DNA from: Pseudomonas graminis
GTDB taxonomy: Bacteria > Pseudomonadota > Gammaproteobacteria > Pseudomonadales > Pseudomonadaceae
Direction: 5' to 3'
Assembly (NCBI RefSeq): GCF_002093745.1
Contig: NZ_MTSB01000012.1
Coordinates: 141,069-205,068, forward strand
DNA: 64,000 nucleotides
Under the pieces are notes generated by a model. It searched no databases. It saw nothing but the letters and a program-made list of their open reading frames with translations, and was not told where the DNA came from. The translations under genes were made by a program, and so were the position numbers. This document shows positions 53,242-62,871 of the stretch, piece by piece (within the stretch, counting starts at the first letter, position 1; the number at the start of each line of letters is the position of its first letter).

Positions 53242-54675
53242 TCAGTTCATCATGTCCTTGACCATTCGCTCCTGCTCGACCAGGTCCTTCTGCCGTGCGT
53301 CGATGCGCGATGCCAGCTGGAAGTTGTTGGCGGCCCTGCGTTTGGCGAAGTCCAGCTGCTGAATGGCCTGACGGAAGTCACCCACCAGTGCAAAGTACTC
53401 GGCGCGGGCCTGATGCAGGCCGATCGTGTTGCCATTCAGGCCGCGGGTTTCTGCCACCACATACCAGATGTCAGGATCGTCCGGACGGGTCTTGAGCAGT
53501 GCCTCCAGACTTTTTTCGGCTTCTGCGGTGCGATTCTGCTTGAGCAGCACATCAATGCGCACGTCATTGAGTGGATAGCTGCCTGGGTACAGCGTCAGCA
53601 TGCGGTCAACGCGTTGCTGAGCATCGGCCAGTCGATTGTTGGTGATGTCCAGATCGATCTGCGACAGGTTGTACGTGATGTCGTTCGGCGCTTTCTCCAG
53701 CAGCGGCTTGAGGCTCTCGCGAGCTTCATTGAGCTGGCCGCCCTTGATCTGGGCGATGGCCAGTCCATAGCGTGCGGCATCGGAATTGGGGTTTTCAACC
53801 AGTTGGGCGCGGAAGCGTTTAGCCGCGATCCCCGGTGTTTCTTCATAGATCAGTGCAACGCGTGCGCGCATCAGTTGATACAGCAAGCTGTCTTCCTTGC
53901 CACCCGGCTTGGCCTGTTCGGCGCGGTTGCGCGTGTCGGCAATCCGCGATTCGCTGACCGGGTGAGTCAGCAGGAACTCGGGAGGCTTGGCGTCGAATCG
54001 ATACTGGCGCATGAGCCGCTCAAACATGGTCGGCATGTTGCGGGGGTCGTAGCCGGCTTTCTCCAGATTGAGGATGCCGATACGGTCGGCTTCCTGTTCG
54101 TTCTGACGCGAAAACCGGCGTTGCTCCTGGATCGCTGCCGCCTGAGAGCCGGCAATGGTTGCGATACCGGCATCACCAGCGCCGGCAGCCGCCATCACGA
54201 TGCCCGCGAGCATCGCCGCCATCACCGGCACCTGCATGCGTTGCTGGGCTTCAATGCCCCTTGCGAAGTGGCGCTGAGACAAATGCGCCAGCTCGTGAGC
54301 CATGACCGACGCGTATTCGCCCTCGGTCTTGGCATTGAGAAACAGGCCGCCGTTGACACCGATAATCCCGCCAGGTGCGGCAAACGCATTGAGCTGCGGG
54401 CTGTTGATCAAAATGAATTCCAGACGGCGGTCCTGAACCTGACTGGTTTCGGCCAGGCGATACACCGTGGTCTCGACGTAATCCTTGAGTTGCGGGTCCG
54501 ACAGTTGACCCACCTGGCTGCGCAGAAGGCCGAGCCAGGCACGGCCGAGACGATGTTCCTGCTCGGGAGAAACGATTGAGGAGCTGGCGTCGCCCAGGGA
54601 CGGCAGATCATCAGCCATGCCGTGGGTTGCAAACAGGCAGGCGAGGGTGAGCAGTGTAGGACGCAAAAAATTCAT
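53242..54675 (-). CDS. bepA: M48-family periplasmic metalloprotease, BepA-like
   Basis: A 477-residue protein with a signal peptide (LRPTLLTLACLFATHGMA), an M48 zinc protease domain with HELAHLSQRH (HExxH) and downstream NEQEADRIGILNLEKAGYDP carrying the third zinc Glu, then C-terminal TPR repeats (residues 300-477). BepA cleans up misassembled LptD and other outer-membrane proteins. Start at the ATG that begins the signal peptide; an upstream reading of 81 residues has no signal and overlaps the divergent promoter. Confidence 0.9.
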   Translation of the reverse strand: MNFLRPTLLTLACLFATHGMADDLPSLGDASSSIVSPEQEHRLGRAWLGLLRSQVGQLSDPQLKDYVETTVYRLAETSQVQDRRLEFILINSPQLNAFAAPGGIIGVNGGLFLNAKTEGEYASVMAHELAHLSQRHFARGIEAQQRMQVPVMAAMLAGIVMAAAGAGDAGIATIAGSQAAAIQEQRRFSRQNEQEADRIGILNLEKAGYDPRNMPTMFERLMRQYRFDAKPPEFLLTHPVSESRIADTRNRAEQAKPGGKEDSLLYQLMRARVALIYEETPGIAAKRFRAQLVENPNSDAARYGLAIAQIKGGQLNEARESLKPLLEKAPNDITYNLSQIDLDITNNRLADAQQRVDRMLTLYPGSYPLNDVRIDVLLKQNRTAEAEKSLEALLKTRPDDPDIWYVVAETRGLNGNTIGLHQARAEYFALVGDFRQAIQQLDFAKRRAANNFQLASRIDARQKDLVEQERMVKDMMN

Positions 54676-54817
54676 GCACGAAGCTCTGGTCAGAAGAACC
54701 TGTACTGTAGCTGGCTGAATGGCGTGCTGACCAGAGTGAGGTATTCTTCCCGGCTTGTCCGCTGTGCCTTTTCGGACCTGCTCTTTGTAATTCAATGTGT
54801 CCGCCTGGAGAGAAAAG

Positions 54818-55069
54818 ATGTCTGACGCTGTAGCGCCCCCTGACGCCTGTGACGCTGAGCTGGATGCCAGTGGGCTCAACTGCCCGCTGCCGCTGCTGAA
54901 AGCCAAGATGGAGCTCAATCGTCTGGCCAGCGGTGCGGTGTTGAAAGTGATCGCAACCGATGCCGGGTCACAGCGGGATTTTCGAACCTTTGCCAGGCTT
55001 GCCGGGCATGCGCTTATACATGAAGAGGTCGAGGCGGGTGTTTACCGTTACTGGCTTCGCAAGGCTTGA
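54818..55069 (+). CDS. TusA-family sulfurtransferase-like protein
   Basis: An 83-residue SirA/TusA-like protein with the CPxP-type motif in GLNCPLPLLKAKMELN (active Cys at about residue 23) and the small alpha/beta fold. In P. aeruginosa the gene in this place (PA1006) is TusA-like and linked to molybdenum cofactor use and biofilm. GGAGAG precedes the ATG. It reads divergently from the bepA-like gene. Confidence 0.9.
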   Translation: MSDAVAPPDACDAELDASGLNCPLPLLKAKMELNRLASGAVLKVIATDAGSQRDFRTFARLAGHALIHEEVEAGVYRYWLRKA

Positions 55070-55102
55070 TAGGCCGCCGTTTTTTTCCGAAAAGGATGTT
55101 TG

Positions 55103-56173
55103 ATGTTCAATGTGATTCGCAACTGGGTACAACGCTATTTTTCTGACGAGGAGGCGGTGGTCCTGGCGGTTTTGCTGTTTCTGGCGTTCACCCTTGTTCT
55201 CACATTGGGCGGAATGCTGGCCCCGGTGCTGGCCGGGCTGGTTCTGGCGTTTCTGATGCACGGGCTGGTCAGCGTCCTGGAGCGCCTGCGCATGCCGGAA
55301 ATGGCTGCGGTCGGTCTCGTGTTCACGTTGTTCATCGGCGTGCTGCTGTTGTTCTTGCTGGTGCTGGTGCCGCTGCTCTGGCATCAGATGATCACACTGT
55401 TCAATGAGGCGCCGGGCATGCTCGCTAAATGGCAATCGGTGCTGTTGCTGTTGCCTGAGCGCTATCCGCACCTGATTTCCGACGAGCAAGTGCTGTTGGC
55501 CATCGAAGTCGCTCGCGGCGAAGTGGGCAAGATCGGTCAGTTGGCGCTGACGTTCTCGATTTCCAGCCTGCCGTTGCTGGTCAATCTGATGATCTATCTG
55601 GTGCTGGTGCCCATTCTGGTGTTCTTCTTCCTCAAGGACCGGAACATGATTGGCCGCTGGGCGCGTGGTTACCTGCCGCGTGAGCGAGCGTTGCTCAATC
55701 GGGTCGCAGATGAAATGAAGCGCCAGATCGCCAATTACATCCGCGGCAAGGTCATCGAGATTTTTATCTGCGGTGGCGTGACGTACATCGCGTTCGTCGC
55801 GCTCGGGCTCAATTACGCTGCGCTGCTGGCGATGCTGGTCGGGATATCGGTCGTGGTGCCCTACGTCGGCGCTGTGGTGGTGACGGTGCCGGTGGCGCTG
55901 ATCGGCCTGTTTCAATGGGGTTGGGGCGATCAGTTCATCTACCTGATGATCGCGCACGGCATCATTCAGGCGCTGGACGGCAACGTACTGGTGCCATTGC
56001 TGTTTTCAGAGGCCGTCAACCTGCACCCGGTCGCGATCATCTGCGCCGTGTTGCTGTTCGGCGGGCTGTGGGGCTTCTGGGGGATTTTCTTCGCTATTCC
56101 GCTGGCGACCCTGTTCAAGGCCGTACTCGACGCCTGGCCGCGCAATGAGCCGACGGTAGCGCCCTTGCTTTGA
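55103..56173 (+). CDS. AI-2E family transporter, PerM-like
   Basis: A 356-residue inner-membrane protein with about eight hydrophobic helices of the AI-2 exporter/PerM family (LTLGGMLAPVLAGLVLAFLMHG near the N terminus, LLAMLVGISVVVPYVGAVVV and GLWGFWGIFFAIPLATLFKAVLDAW near the end). Role is not proven; family members export autoinducer-2 or act as sodium/proton carriers. It follows the TusA-like gene at 33 bases, as in P. aeruginosa PA1006-PA1007. A 9-bp hairpin (56190-56214) lies past its stop. Confidence 0.88.
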   Translation: MFNVIRNWVQRYFSDEEAVVLAVLLFLAFTLVLTLGGMLAPVLAGLVLAFLMHGLVSVLERLRMPEMAAVGLVFTLFIGVLLLFLLVLVPLLWHQMITLFNEAPGMLAKWQSVLLLLPERYPHLISDEQVLLAIEVARGEVGKIGQLALTFSISSLPLLVNLMIYLVLVPILVFFFLKDRNMIGRWARGYLPRERALLNRVADEMKRQIANYIRGKVIEIFICGGVTYIAFVALGLNYAALLAMLVGISVVVPYVGAVVVTVPVALIGLFQWGWGDQFIYLMIAHGIIQALDGNVLVPLLFSEAVNLHPVAIICAVLLFGGLWGFWGIFFAIPLATLFKAVLDAWPRNEPTVAPLL

Positions 56174-56189
56174 CAGGCTGGAGTGAATC

Positions 56190-56214
56190 GCTGCGGCACC
56201 TTGCATGCCGCAGC
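56190..56214. terminator. Hairpin between perM-like and bcp
   Basis: GCTGCGGCA (56190-56198) pairs with TGCCGCAGC (56206-56214). It lies between convergent genes but lacks a T run. Confidence 0.5.
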
Positions 56215-56226
56215 CGGTCTCGGTAA

Positions 56227-56700
56227 TCAGCCTTTGTTCAGGGCTTCGGCTTTGGCCAACACATCAGCCACATGGCCTGGCACCTTCACACCGCGCCACT
56301 CGTGACGCAGCACGCCATCCTTGTCGATCAGAAACGTGCTGCGGTCGACGCCCAGGTATTCCTTGCCATACAGCTTTTTCAGCTTGATGACGTCGAACAA
56401 CTGGCAGAGCGCTTCTTCCTTGTCCGAAATCAGCTCGAACGGGAAGGACTGCTTGGCCTTGAAGTTTTCGTGGGTCTTCAGGCTGTCGCGGGAAACGCCC
56501 AGAACAACGGTATTGGCTGCCTGGAACTGCGCAATGTGATCGCGAAAGTCCTGGCCCTGAGTGGTGCAGCCTGGCGTGTTGTCCTTCGGGTAGAAATAAA
56601 TCACGACCTGCTGACCCTTGAGGGCAGACAGCTCGACCGTCTGCCCGCTGGTAGCGGGTGCCTGAAAGTCGGGAACCGGTTGATCTACTGAAACGGCCAT
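56227..56700 (-). CDS. bcp: Thiol peroxidase (peroxiredoxin) Bcp
   Basis: A 157-residue peroxiredoxin of the BCP/PrxQ group that reduces hydroperoxides. Peroxidatic Cys in KDNTPGCTTQGQDFRDHIAQF; the CxxxxC resolving Cys position seen in some BCPs is occupied by Gln/Asp, so it is probably the 1-Cys-like or intermolecular type. Ten bases downstream of gcvR, so the two form one unit. Confidence 0.93.
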   Translation of the reverse strand: MAVSVDQPVPDFQAPATSGQTVELSALKGQQVVIYFYPKDNTPGCTTQGQDFRDHIAQFQAANTVVLGVSRDSLKTHENFKAKQSFPFELISDKEEALCQLFDVIKLKKLYGKEYLGVDRSTFLIDKDGVLRHEWRGVKVPGHVADVLAKAEALNKG

Positions 56701-56709
56701 GAGAACTCC

Positions 56710-57273
56710 TTACATGGGGGCTTGTGGGCGCCAGGGTTCGATCAGCGCGTCGAGATTCAGTGCGTCGGCAAAGTCGAGGAACTGATCACGCAGCCAGCTG
56801 ATTTGCGTGCCGGCAGGCAATGTCACCGTAAATGTGGCGTTGAGCATGGTGCCGCCGGTCTGCGGTGCCTGGTAGGTATCGCAGATGAGGTTTTCCAGTT
56901 CAACGTTGTGATCGATGAAGAACTGGCACAACTCGTTGATGATGTCCGGGCGATAGGCTGAACTGACGTACGCCACGTAGGGCAGGGCTTCGGGGCGATT
57001 TTCAAGCGTTGCACTGCGCACGACGCTGGTCGTGAAGGCGTGCTTCTTGGAAAGACCCGGAAGGCCTGTTTCGAGGCGCGCCAGAGCGTCCCACGTGCCG
57101 GAGATCTGCAGAATCAATGCGCTGCACTCGCCGTGGCGGGTGAGGCGTGACGTGACGACCGAACAACGGTTTTCATGGCTGGCGCGGCACAGGACGTTGG
57201 TCAGCTCCATGGGGTTGGCGCCAAGGGCACTGATGACAAGGAATTGTTCGCGAACTGTGGGGGTGGACGACAT
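56710..57273 (-). CDS. gcvR: Glycine cleavage system repressor-like ACT protein GcvR
   Basis: A 187-residue protein with two ACT domains (EQFLVISALGANPMELTNVLCRASHENRCSV; then RPDIINELCQFFIDHNVELENLICDTYQ), the GcvR family. In E. coli GcvR binds GcvA and glycine. It precedes bcp and lies divergent to dapA, as PA1009-PA1010. Confidence 0.88.
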   Translation of the reverse strand: MSSTPTVREQFLVISALGANPMELTNVLCRASHENRCSVVTSRLTRHGECSALILQISGTWDALARLETGLPGLSKKHAFTTSVVRSATLENRPEALPYVAYVSSAYRPDIINELCQFFIDHNVELENLICDTYQAPQTGGTMLNATFTVTLPAGTQISWLRDQFLDFADALNLDALIEPWRPQAPM

Positions 57274-57598
57274 GCAGCATTCCTAGACGATGAGCGGTCG
57301 GTACTTTTTCGGACTTGCGGGGCTGTTTCGACAATCGATGGCGCGAGATTCCTTCCCGGTCCCCGGAACGTCTGGCTTGCATGAGCGAGCCATGACTGGG
57401 CTGGAGTGCGCTGGGGCAGGGCTTCTGGCGACAAATTCGACCGATTGAGCGAGGTACGCAGGTGACCAGTACCGATCAAAGGACAAAGGGTAGCGAAAAC
57501 CAACGCTCAGGGGAATGCTCAGAGCGCGGTACTTCGCTTGTACAAGGCTGATAGCGCCAGTACCATTACGGCTCTCTTTTTCCGGCAGGAGCGGTTGC
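57274..57598. other. Divergent promoter region of gcvR and dapA
   Basis: 325 bases with no supported gene. It must hold both promoters; no clear box pair or operator is seen. Confidence 0.5.
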
Positions 57599-58477
57599 AT
57601 GATTGCGGGCAGTATGGTGGCACTGGTCACACCAATGGATGCACAAGGTCGTCTGGACTGGGACAGCCTGAGCAAACTGGTTGACTTCCACTTGCAAGAG
57701 GGCACCCACGCCATTGTTGCCGTCGGCACCACCGGCGAATCGGCGACGCTGGATGTGAATGAACACATCGAAGTCATCCGCCGTGTGGTCGCTCAGGTTG
57801 CAGGTCGTATTCCGGTCATCGCCGGTACCGGCGCCAATTCGACGCGCGAAGCCGTCGAACTGACCACCAACGCCAAGACCGCTGGCGCCGATGCGTGCCT
57901 GCTGGTCACGCCTTACTACAACAAGCCAACGCAAGAAGGCCTGTTTCAGCATTTCAGCCACATCGCCAATGCCGTCGACATTCCGCAGATTCTCTACAAC
58001 GTGCCGGGCCGTACCGCCTGCGACATGCTGCCAGAGACAGTTGCGCGTCTGTCGAACGTGAAAAACATCATCGGCATCAAGGAAGCCACCGGCAATCTGC
58101 AGCGCGCTCAGGACATTCTGGCCAGCGTCGGCAGCGATTTTCTGGTGTACTCCGGTGACGACGCAACAGCGGTCGAATTGATGTTGCTGGGCGGCAAAGG
58201 CAATATTTCCGTCACCGCCAACGTTGCACCGCGCGCCATGAGCGATCTGTGCGTTGCGGCCATGCGTGGCGACGCCGAGACGGCACGAGCGATTCATGAA
58301 AAGCTCATGCCGCTCAATAACACCCTGTTCATAGAATCCAACCCTATCCCTGTGAAGTGGGCCTTGCATGAAATGGGTTTGATGCCAGACGGTATCCGTC
58401 TGCCGCTTACCTGGCTCAGCGAAGCCTGTCACGAACCGCTGCGTCAGGCCCTGCGCCAGTCCGGCGTCCTGGTTTAA
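57599..58477 (+). CDS. dapA: 4-hydroxy-tetrahydrodipicolinate synthase
   Basis: A 292-residue aldolase that condenses pyruvate and aspartate semialdehyde for lysine and peptidoglycan synthesis. Signatures: [32 protein letters not shown], the Tyr in [14 protein letters not shown], and the Schiff-base Lys in [12 protein letters not shown] at 57599 (MIAGSMVAL) gives the family length; longer in-frame starts upstream have no support. BamC follows 18 bases on. Confidence 0.97.
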   Translation: MIAGSMVALVTPMDAQGRLDWDSLSKLVDFHLQEGTHAIVAVGTTGESATLDVNEHIEVIRRVVAQVAGRIPVIAGTGANSTREAVELTTNAKTAGADACLLVTPYYNKPTQEGLFQHFSHIANAVDIPQILYNVPGRTACDMLPETVARLSNVKNIIGIKEATGNLQRAQDILASVGSDFLVYSGDDATAVELMLLGGKGNISVTANVAPRAMSDLCVAAMRGDAETARAIHEKLMPLNNTLFIESNPIPVKWALHEMGLMPDGIRLPLTWLSEACHEPLRQALRQSGVLV

Positions 58478-58495
58478 TTGAGGAAGTATCACGCA

Positions 58496-59614
58496 ATGAA
58501 GCGATTGGCCGGACTTTCCGCACTTGCTCTTATCATCTCCAGCACCAGCGGTTGCGGTTGGCTCTGGGGTGAAGATGGTTACTTCCGTGATCGCGGTAGC
58601 GATTACCTCCAGGCAACCCAGACCCCACCCATGCAGGTGCCCGCCGATGTCACAGGCGTCAAGCGTCTGGATCCGTTGCTGCCGATCCCGCGCAACGTGG
58701 CCGACAGCACCCAGAAAGACGGCGAATACACGGTTCCTCGTCCTCTGCCGCTGGCCACGACTTCAGAGTCGAGCGACTTTAGCCTGCAGAAAAGCGGCGA
58801 TGCACACTGGATTCTGGCCCAGCGCCAACCTGCCGAAGTCTGGCCGGTGGCTCACCAGTATTTTGAAGACAACGGTTTCCGCATCGCTGAAGAGCGTCCG
58901 CAGACTGGCGAATTCAGCTCCTCGTGGCAGCGTCTGGACGAACTGTCCGCCTCGGTTGCCAAGCGTCTCAGCGCTGCTGGCGTAGCCGCCGATGCGGAAA
59001 CCCGCGTGCGGGTTCGTATCGAGCCGGGCGTGCAGCGCAATACCAGTGAAGTCTATGTCGTCAGTGTTGAACGTCCTGCCGGCAGCACTGCCGACGTGGC
59101 GTTTCCTAATCGCACCACCAATATCGGTCTGGATGCGGCTCTGACGGACGACTTGCTTGCCAGCATGGGTCGCAACGCTGAAAAAGGCGGTTCGATCTCC
59201 CTGTTAGCGGCACGTGATTACGACACCCCGAGCCGCGTCGCGCTCAGCGAAGACGGCAGCGGCAACCCGGTGTTGAACCTCGGCGCCGACCTGGACCGTG
59301 CATGGTCGAGCGTCGGCCGTGCGCTGGATCAGGGCGACTGGCGCGTCGAGGACGTCAACCGCAGCCTGGGTCTGTATTACATCAACCTGGCCGAGAAGGC
59401 GAAAACGCCTGATAACGAGCCTGGCTTCTTCGGTCGGATGTTTGGCAGCAAGTCCACCAAGGAAGAGATCGATGCCCGCGCCGAGCGCTATCAGGTCCGC
59501 CTGAGCAAGGTGGGTGACAACGTTCAAGTGACCGTCGAGAAGAACATCAACACTGTTGCGCCTGCGGATGTCGCGCGCCGGGTGTTGAGCGTTATTCAAG
59601 ACAACCTGGGTTAA
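58496..59614 (+). CDS. bamC: Outer membrane assembly lipoprotein BamC
   Basis: A 372-residue lipoprotein of the BAM complex (NlpB). Lipobox [14 protein letters not shown], Cys at residue 18; an unstructured linker [12 protein letters not shown], then two helix-grip domains (residues about 90-200 and 230-365). It helps insert outer-membrane proteins. The dapA-bamC order is conserved. AGGAAG lies before the ATG. Confidence 0.92.
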   Translation: MKRLAGLSALALIISSTSGCGWLWGEDGYFRDRGSDYLQATQTPPMQVPADVTGVKRLDPLLPIPRNVADSTQKDGEYTVPRPLPLATTSESSDFSLQKSGDAHWILAQRQPAEVWPVAHQYFEDNGFRIAEERPQTGEFSSSWQRLDELSASVAKRLSAAGVAADAETRVRVRIEPGVQRNTSEVYVVSVERPAGSTADVAFPNRTTNIGLDAALTDDLLASMGRNAEKGGSISLLAARDYDTPSRVALSEDGSGNPVLNLGADLDRAWSSVGRALDQGDWRVEDVNRSLGLYYINLAEKAKTPDNEPGFFGRMFGSKSTKEEIDARAERYQVRLSKVGDNVQVTVEKNINTVAPADVARRVLSVIQDNLG

Positions 59615-60373
59615 GTGCGTTTCGCGGTTCTCGGCAGCGGCAGTCGTGGCAACGGCACGCTGGTCGCCAGCAACGATACGTACGTTCTGGTCGATTGCGG
59701 TTTCTCCCTGAGGGAAACCGAGCGACGTCTGGCTCGCCTGGGCGTCGCGGCCAGTCAATTGAGCGCGATTCTGGTGACCCACGAACATGCCGATCATGTG
59801 CATGGCGTGGGTCTGCTTTCCCGACGCTACAACGTGCCGGTCTACCTCAGCAGCGGCACCTTGCGCGGGATGCGCAAACCGGTGGAAGTGGCAGGGCTGC
59901 TGGCGGGCGGAGAGAGCTTGCGGATCGGCGCGCTGGACATCGATGTGGTGTCTGTTGCCCATGATGCGCTCGAACCGACCCAGTTCGTCTTCAATGACGG
60001 CAAGCGTCGTTTTGGCCTGCTGACGGACCTGGGGTCTTACTGTTCCAACGTATTGCAGCGTTATCACGGCCTGGATGCCTTGATGATCGAGGCCAATCAC
60101 TGTCGCGACATGCTTGCCCGAGGCCAATACCCGGTCTTTCTCAAGCAGCGCGTCGGCTGTGAAACCGGTCATTTGAACAATCACCAGGCCGCCAGCCTGG
60201 TGAGCGAACTGGGATGGCAGGACCTTCAGCACCTGGTGCTGGCGCATCTCAGCAGCAAGAACAACCTGCCGCATCTGGCCCGGCAATGTTTTGTCGACAC
60301 CTTGGGGTGCGACCCGGACTGGCTGCAACTGGCCGATCAAGATTCAGGGCTCGACTGGCGACATATCGCCTAG
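59615..60373 (+). CDS. MBL-fold metal-dependent hydrolase
   Basis: A 252-residue metallo-beta-lactamase-fold protein, GTG start directly behind the bamC stop. Zinc motif HEHADHVHG (HxHxDH) and later His in VSVAHDALEP, with the Asp in GLLTDLGSY and IEANHCRDML; family similar to YycJ/WalJ-like exonuclease or RNase-related hydrolases. Substrate unknown. It sits between bamC and purC as in P. aeruginosa (PA1012). Confidence 0.9.
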   Translation: MRFAVLGSGSRGNGTLVASNDTYVLVDCGFSLRETERRLARLGVAASQLSAILVTHEHADHVHGVGLLSRRYNVPVYLSSGTLRGMRKPVEVAGLLAGGESLRIGALDIDVVSVAHDALEPTQFVFNDGKRRFGLLTDLGSYCSNVLQRYHGLDALMIEANHCRDMLARGQYPVFLKQRVGCETGHLNNHQAASLVSELGWQDLQHLVLAHLSSKNNLPHLARQCFVDTLGCDPDWLQLADQDSGLDWRHIA

Positions 60374-60401
60374 CCCAACTACTTAGCAAGCGGAGCCCAT
60401 C

Positions 60402-61112
60402 ATGGAAAAACGTGAAGAACTCTACCGCGGCAAAGCCAAATCGGTTTACAAGACCGACGACGCTGACCGCTTGATCCTGCTGTTCCGTAACGACACCTCG
60501 GCGTTCGACGGCAAGCGCATCGAACAACTGGACCGCAAAGGCATGGTGAACAACAAGTTCAACGCCTTCATCATGCAGAAACTCGAAGAAGCGGGCGTTC
60601 CCACCCAATTCGACAAGCTGCTGGGCGACAACGAGTGCCTGGTCAAGAAGCTCGACATGATCCCGGTCGAATGCGTCGTGCGTAACTACGCCGCCGGCAG
60701 CCTGGTCAAGCGTCTGGGCATCGAAGAGGGCACCAAGCTCAATCCGTACACCTTCGAGCTGTTCCTCAAGGACGACGCCAAAGGCGACCCTTTCATCAAC
60801 GAATCCCACGTTGTGGCGTTCGGCTGGGGCACCGCCGAGCAACTGGTTCGCATGAAAGAGCTGTCGATCAAGGTCAATGACGTCCTGACCAAACTGTTCG
60901 ACGACGCTGGCCTGCTGCTGGTCGACTTCAAACTCGAGTTCGGCGTATTCCACGGCGAAATCGTCCTGGGCGACGAATTCAGCCCGGACGGCTGCCGCCT
61001 CTGGGACAAAGACACCCGCAAGAAAATGGACAAGGACCGCTTCCGCCAGGGTCTGGGCGACGTCATCGAAGCCTACGAAGAAGTCGCGAAGCGTCTGGGC
61101 GTGCCGCTGTAA
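60402..61112 (+). CDS. purC: SAICAR synthetase
   Basis: A 236-residue ligase joining CAIR and aspartate in purine synthesis. Family marks: [63 protein letters not shown], and [31 protein letters not shown]. Full length. Followed by a hairpin (61155-61176) and tRNA-Ser. Confidence 0.97.
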   Translation: MEKREELYRGKAKSVYKTDDADRLILLFRNDTSAFDGKRIEQLDRKGMVNNKFNAFIMQKLEEAGVPTQFDKLLGDNECLVKKLDMIPVECVVRNYAAGSLVKRLGIEEGTKLNPYTFELFLKDDAKGDPFINESHVVAFGWGTAEQLVRMKELSIKVNDVLTKLFDDAGLLLVDFKLEFGVFHGEIVLGDEFSPDGCRLWDKDTRKKMDKDRFRQGLGDVIEAYEEVAKRLGVPL

Positions 61113-61154
61113 GCAGAAAAAGCACGCAAGCGCTTGATAGCACGAAAAAAATCA

Positions 61155-61176
61155 GCGGAAGGGCTTCGCCTTCCGC
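61155..61176 (+). terminator. Hairpin behind purC
   Basis: GCGGAAGG (61155-61162) pairs with CCTTCCGC (61169-61176); no T run follows, so it is a weak terminator at best. Confidence 0.5.
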
Positions 61177-61187
61177 GCCGATGCTGT

Positions 61188-61193
61188 TATGAT
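61188..61193 (+). promoter_or_regulatory. -10 element of tRNA-Ser
   Basis: TATGAT followed by TCGCGCCG, a GC-rich discriminator, 10 bases before the tRNA. The -35 region is poor. Confidence 0.55.
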
Positions 61194-61203
61194 TCGCGCC
61201 GTT

Positions 61204-61293
61204 GGAGAGATGCCAGAGTGGCCGAATGGGACGGATTCGAAATCCGTTGTACCTTCACCGGTACCTAGGGTTCGAATCCCTATCTCTCCGCCA
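61204..61293 (+). tRNA. tRNA-Ser (CGA)
   Basis: A 90-base class II tRNA. Acceptor GGAGAGA/TCTCTCC, anticodon loop TTCGAAA (anticodon CGA), long variable arm (GTACCTTCACCGGTAC), TTCGAAT T-loop and encoded CCA. Core synteny ends here and AT-rich island DNA begins at once, so it is probably an integration site. Confidence 0.96.
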
Positions 61294-61522
61294 TTATTAA
61301 AAGCCCTTGTAAATCAATGAGTTACAAGGCAAAAAAACGGTAATTATGTAGCAAAATTCTGTAGCAGTGCCTTTGAAGGCGGTGGAACAGAAAAAGCCTA
61401 CAGATTGCCGTTTTTTTTCGCCCGCCTTTTTTCTGGGTTGCCTCTCAGTCGCTGAATCACTTTACCTTGCCCTTGGGGTGGCCTTTGGATAGCATCGGTG
61501 CTTATCACAAGGATGTTTGACT

Positions 61523-62167
61523 ATGCTTACTCGCTCGTTCAAAGAAACGGTATGGTCCGTGGTGGAGGCTTCTCAGCAGCCTCTGACACCGCAAGAGATC
61601 AAAGAGGTCGTAAAGGCCCAATATCCAGAATTCCATGGTACGCCTTCACACCTTCGCAACGTTGAGCGGGGCCACTACACGACCTTAGATCATGCACTGT
61701 TAGCTCAGATTTATGGCGTGGTGAAGACCAATGATGAGTTCTTCTGTGACGACTCAACTAAACCTTACAAGGTATCGCTGACCACTGGCGAGCTTGCTGA
61801 AGATGCACCTGAGCTAGAAGACTTTGACGTATCCATCGGCAACGTTTACGTGTTGAAAACAGGAACCTATACTCAGCAGGGTCGCGAGATCATCAAAATA
61901 GGTTTCACATCTCAAGCTATAGAAAAGCGAATTTTGCAGCTCTACACAACTGGGGTGCCTTTCGAGTTCTCTGTTCATAAGGTTTACTCAACTCGGAATT
62001 TTATTGAACTTGAGCAAGCGCTGCACAAGTTGCTGACAGACTTTAGAATTAATAAGTCTCGAGAGTTCTTCACTGATGAGGTGATACCGTTTATTGACGG
62101 GGTAGTAGATCTTCATAAATTAATTCAGGCAGAAAAGCTTGATGACTATTTGTGCCCAGACAGGTAA
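61523..62167 (+). CDS. GIY-YIG nuclease-domain protein (T5orf172-like)
   Basis: A 214-residue protein. Residues 1-85 are helical and may be a winged-helix DNA-binding domain of HARE-HTH type (PLTPQEIKEVVKAQYPEFHGT ... LRNVERGHY). Residues 104-190 resemble the T5orf172 GIY-YIG nuclease: GNVYVLKTGTY, then KIGFTSQAIEKRILQL with Arg136, the Glu163/165 helix (IELEQALHKLL) and KSREFF. ATG at 61523 lies 7 bases behind AAGGATG. First gene of an AT-rich island behind tRNA-Ser. A defence or element-maintenance role is inferred. Confidence 0.7.
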   Translation: MLTRSFKETVWSVVEASQQPLTPQEIKEVVKAQYPEFHGTPSHLRNVERGHYTTLDHALLAQIYGVVKTNDEFFCDDSTKPYKVSLTTGELAEDAPELEDFDVSIGNVYVLKTGTYTQQGREIIKIGFTSQAIEKRILQLYTTGVPFEFSVHKVYSTRNFIELEQALHKLLTDFRINKSREFFTDEVIPFIDGVVDLHKLIQAEKLDDYLCPDR

Positions 62168-62241
62168 GGAATGTTGATGTATGGGCGGCTTTCGGTTGCA
62201 GACGATTATTAAAATACGCTTATTGTACTCTGAGGTGATAC

Positions 62242-62730
62242 ATGGCTAAAGAATTACCATACCTTCCTACTTATAAAAATGTGGGTAAGCTATTTGAGGC
62301 AATTGAGTCAGCAAAAAAACCAGATATTTTAAATACAAGAGTGCTTGGGGAGACTTTTGGGATAAAGGGGACAGGTGATCGTCCTCTGATAGCTCTTCTT
62401 AAAACGCTTGGCTTTTTAGATCAGTCAGGAAGGCCAACAGCTAGTTACGATCTACTTAAAAATAGCGGGCAAGCGCCGCGTGCCATTGCCGAGGGTATAC
62501 GGCGAGCCTATCAACCATTATTCGAAGCGAATGAATCTGCACACTTACTCGCCGGAGAGAGTTTGCGTGGTTTGATAGCTCAAGTTACTGGGGCGGACAA
62601 GGGCGTTACGGGGAAAATTGCCGGTACGTTGAATGCTCTTTTGAAGTTGGCCGATTTTTCGGATGATGACCAACGTCGGGAGAAAAAAACTCCGCAAGCA
62701 ACGGATGAATTTATAGAGGACGATTTTTAA
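62242..62730 (+). CDS. DUF5343-family protein, truncated by in-frame TAA
   Basis: A 162-residue frame matching the DUF5343 pattern: LPYLPTYKNVGKLFEAIESAKKP, FGIKGTGDRPLIALLKTLGFLDQSGRPT, YDLLKNSG...AIAEGIRRAYQPLFEANESAHLL. The TAA at 62728-62730 falls after EDDF. Downstream in the same phase the frame goes on to a typical family end and its TGA overlaps the next gene's ATG, so the ancestral gene was about 209 codons. The shorter product may still be made. It reads as the partner of the HEPN gene behind it. Confidence 0.75.
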   Translation: MAKELPYLPTYKNVGKLFEAIESAKKPDILNTRVLGETFGIKGTGDRPLIALLKTLGFLDQSGRPTASYDLLKNSGQAPRAIAEGIRRAYQPLFEANESAHLLAGESLRGLIAQVTGADKGVTGKIAGTLNALLKLADFSDDDQRREKKTPQATDEFIEDDF

Positions 62731-62871
62731 GAAAAAGAAACTCATAAGAAAAAGAAACCATCCGGGCTTCGTCCGGAGTTCCATTATAATATTCAGGTGC
62801 ATCTTCCATCTAATGGTTCGGAGGAGACTTATCTAAATATTTTTAATGCTATTAGGAAAACATTTGAATGA
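62731..62871 (+). pseudogene. In-frame 3' remnant of the DUF5343 gene
   Basis: After the TAA the same frame is open for 46 codons: a lysine-rich linker (EKETHKKKKPSG), then LRPEFHYNIQVHLPSNG and SEETYLNIFNAIRKTFE, which looks like the conserved C-terminal end of DUF5343 proteins. It ends at TGA 62869-62871, overlapping ATG 62868 of the HEPN gene (ATGA). Frame and overlap together show a single base change made the stop. Confidence 0.75.
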
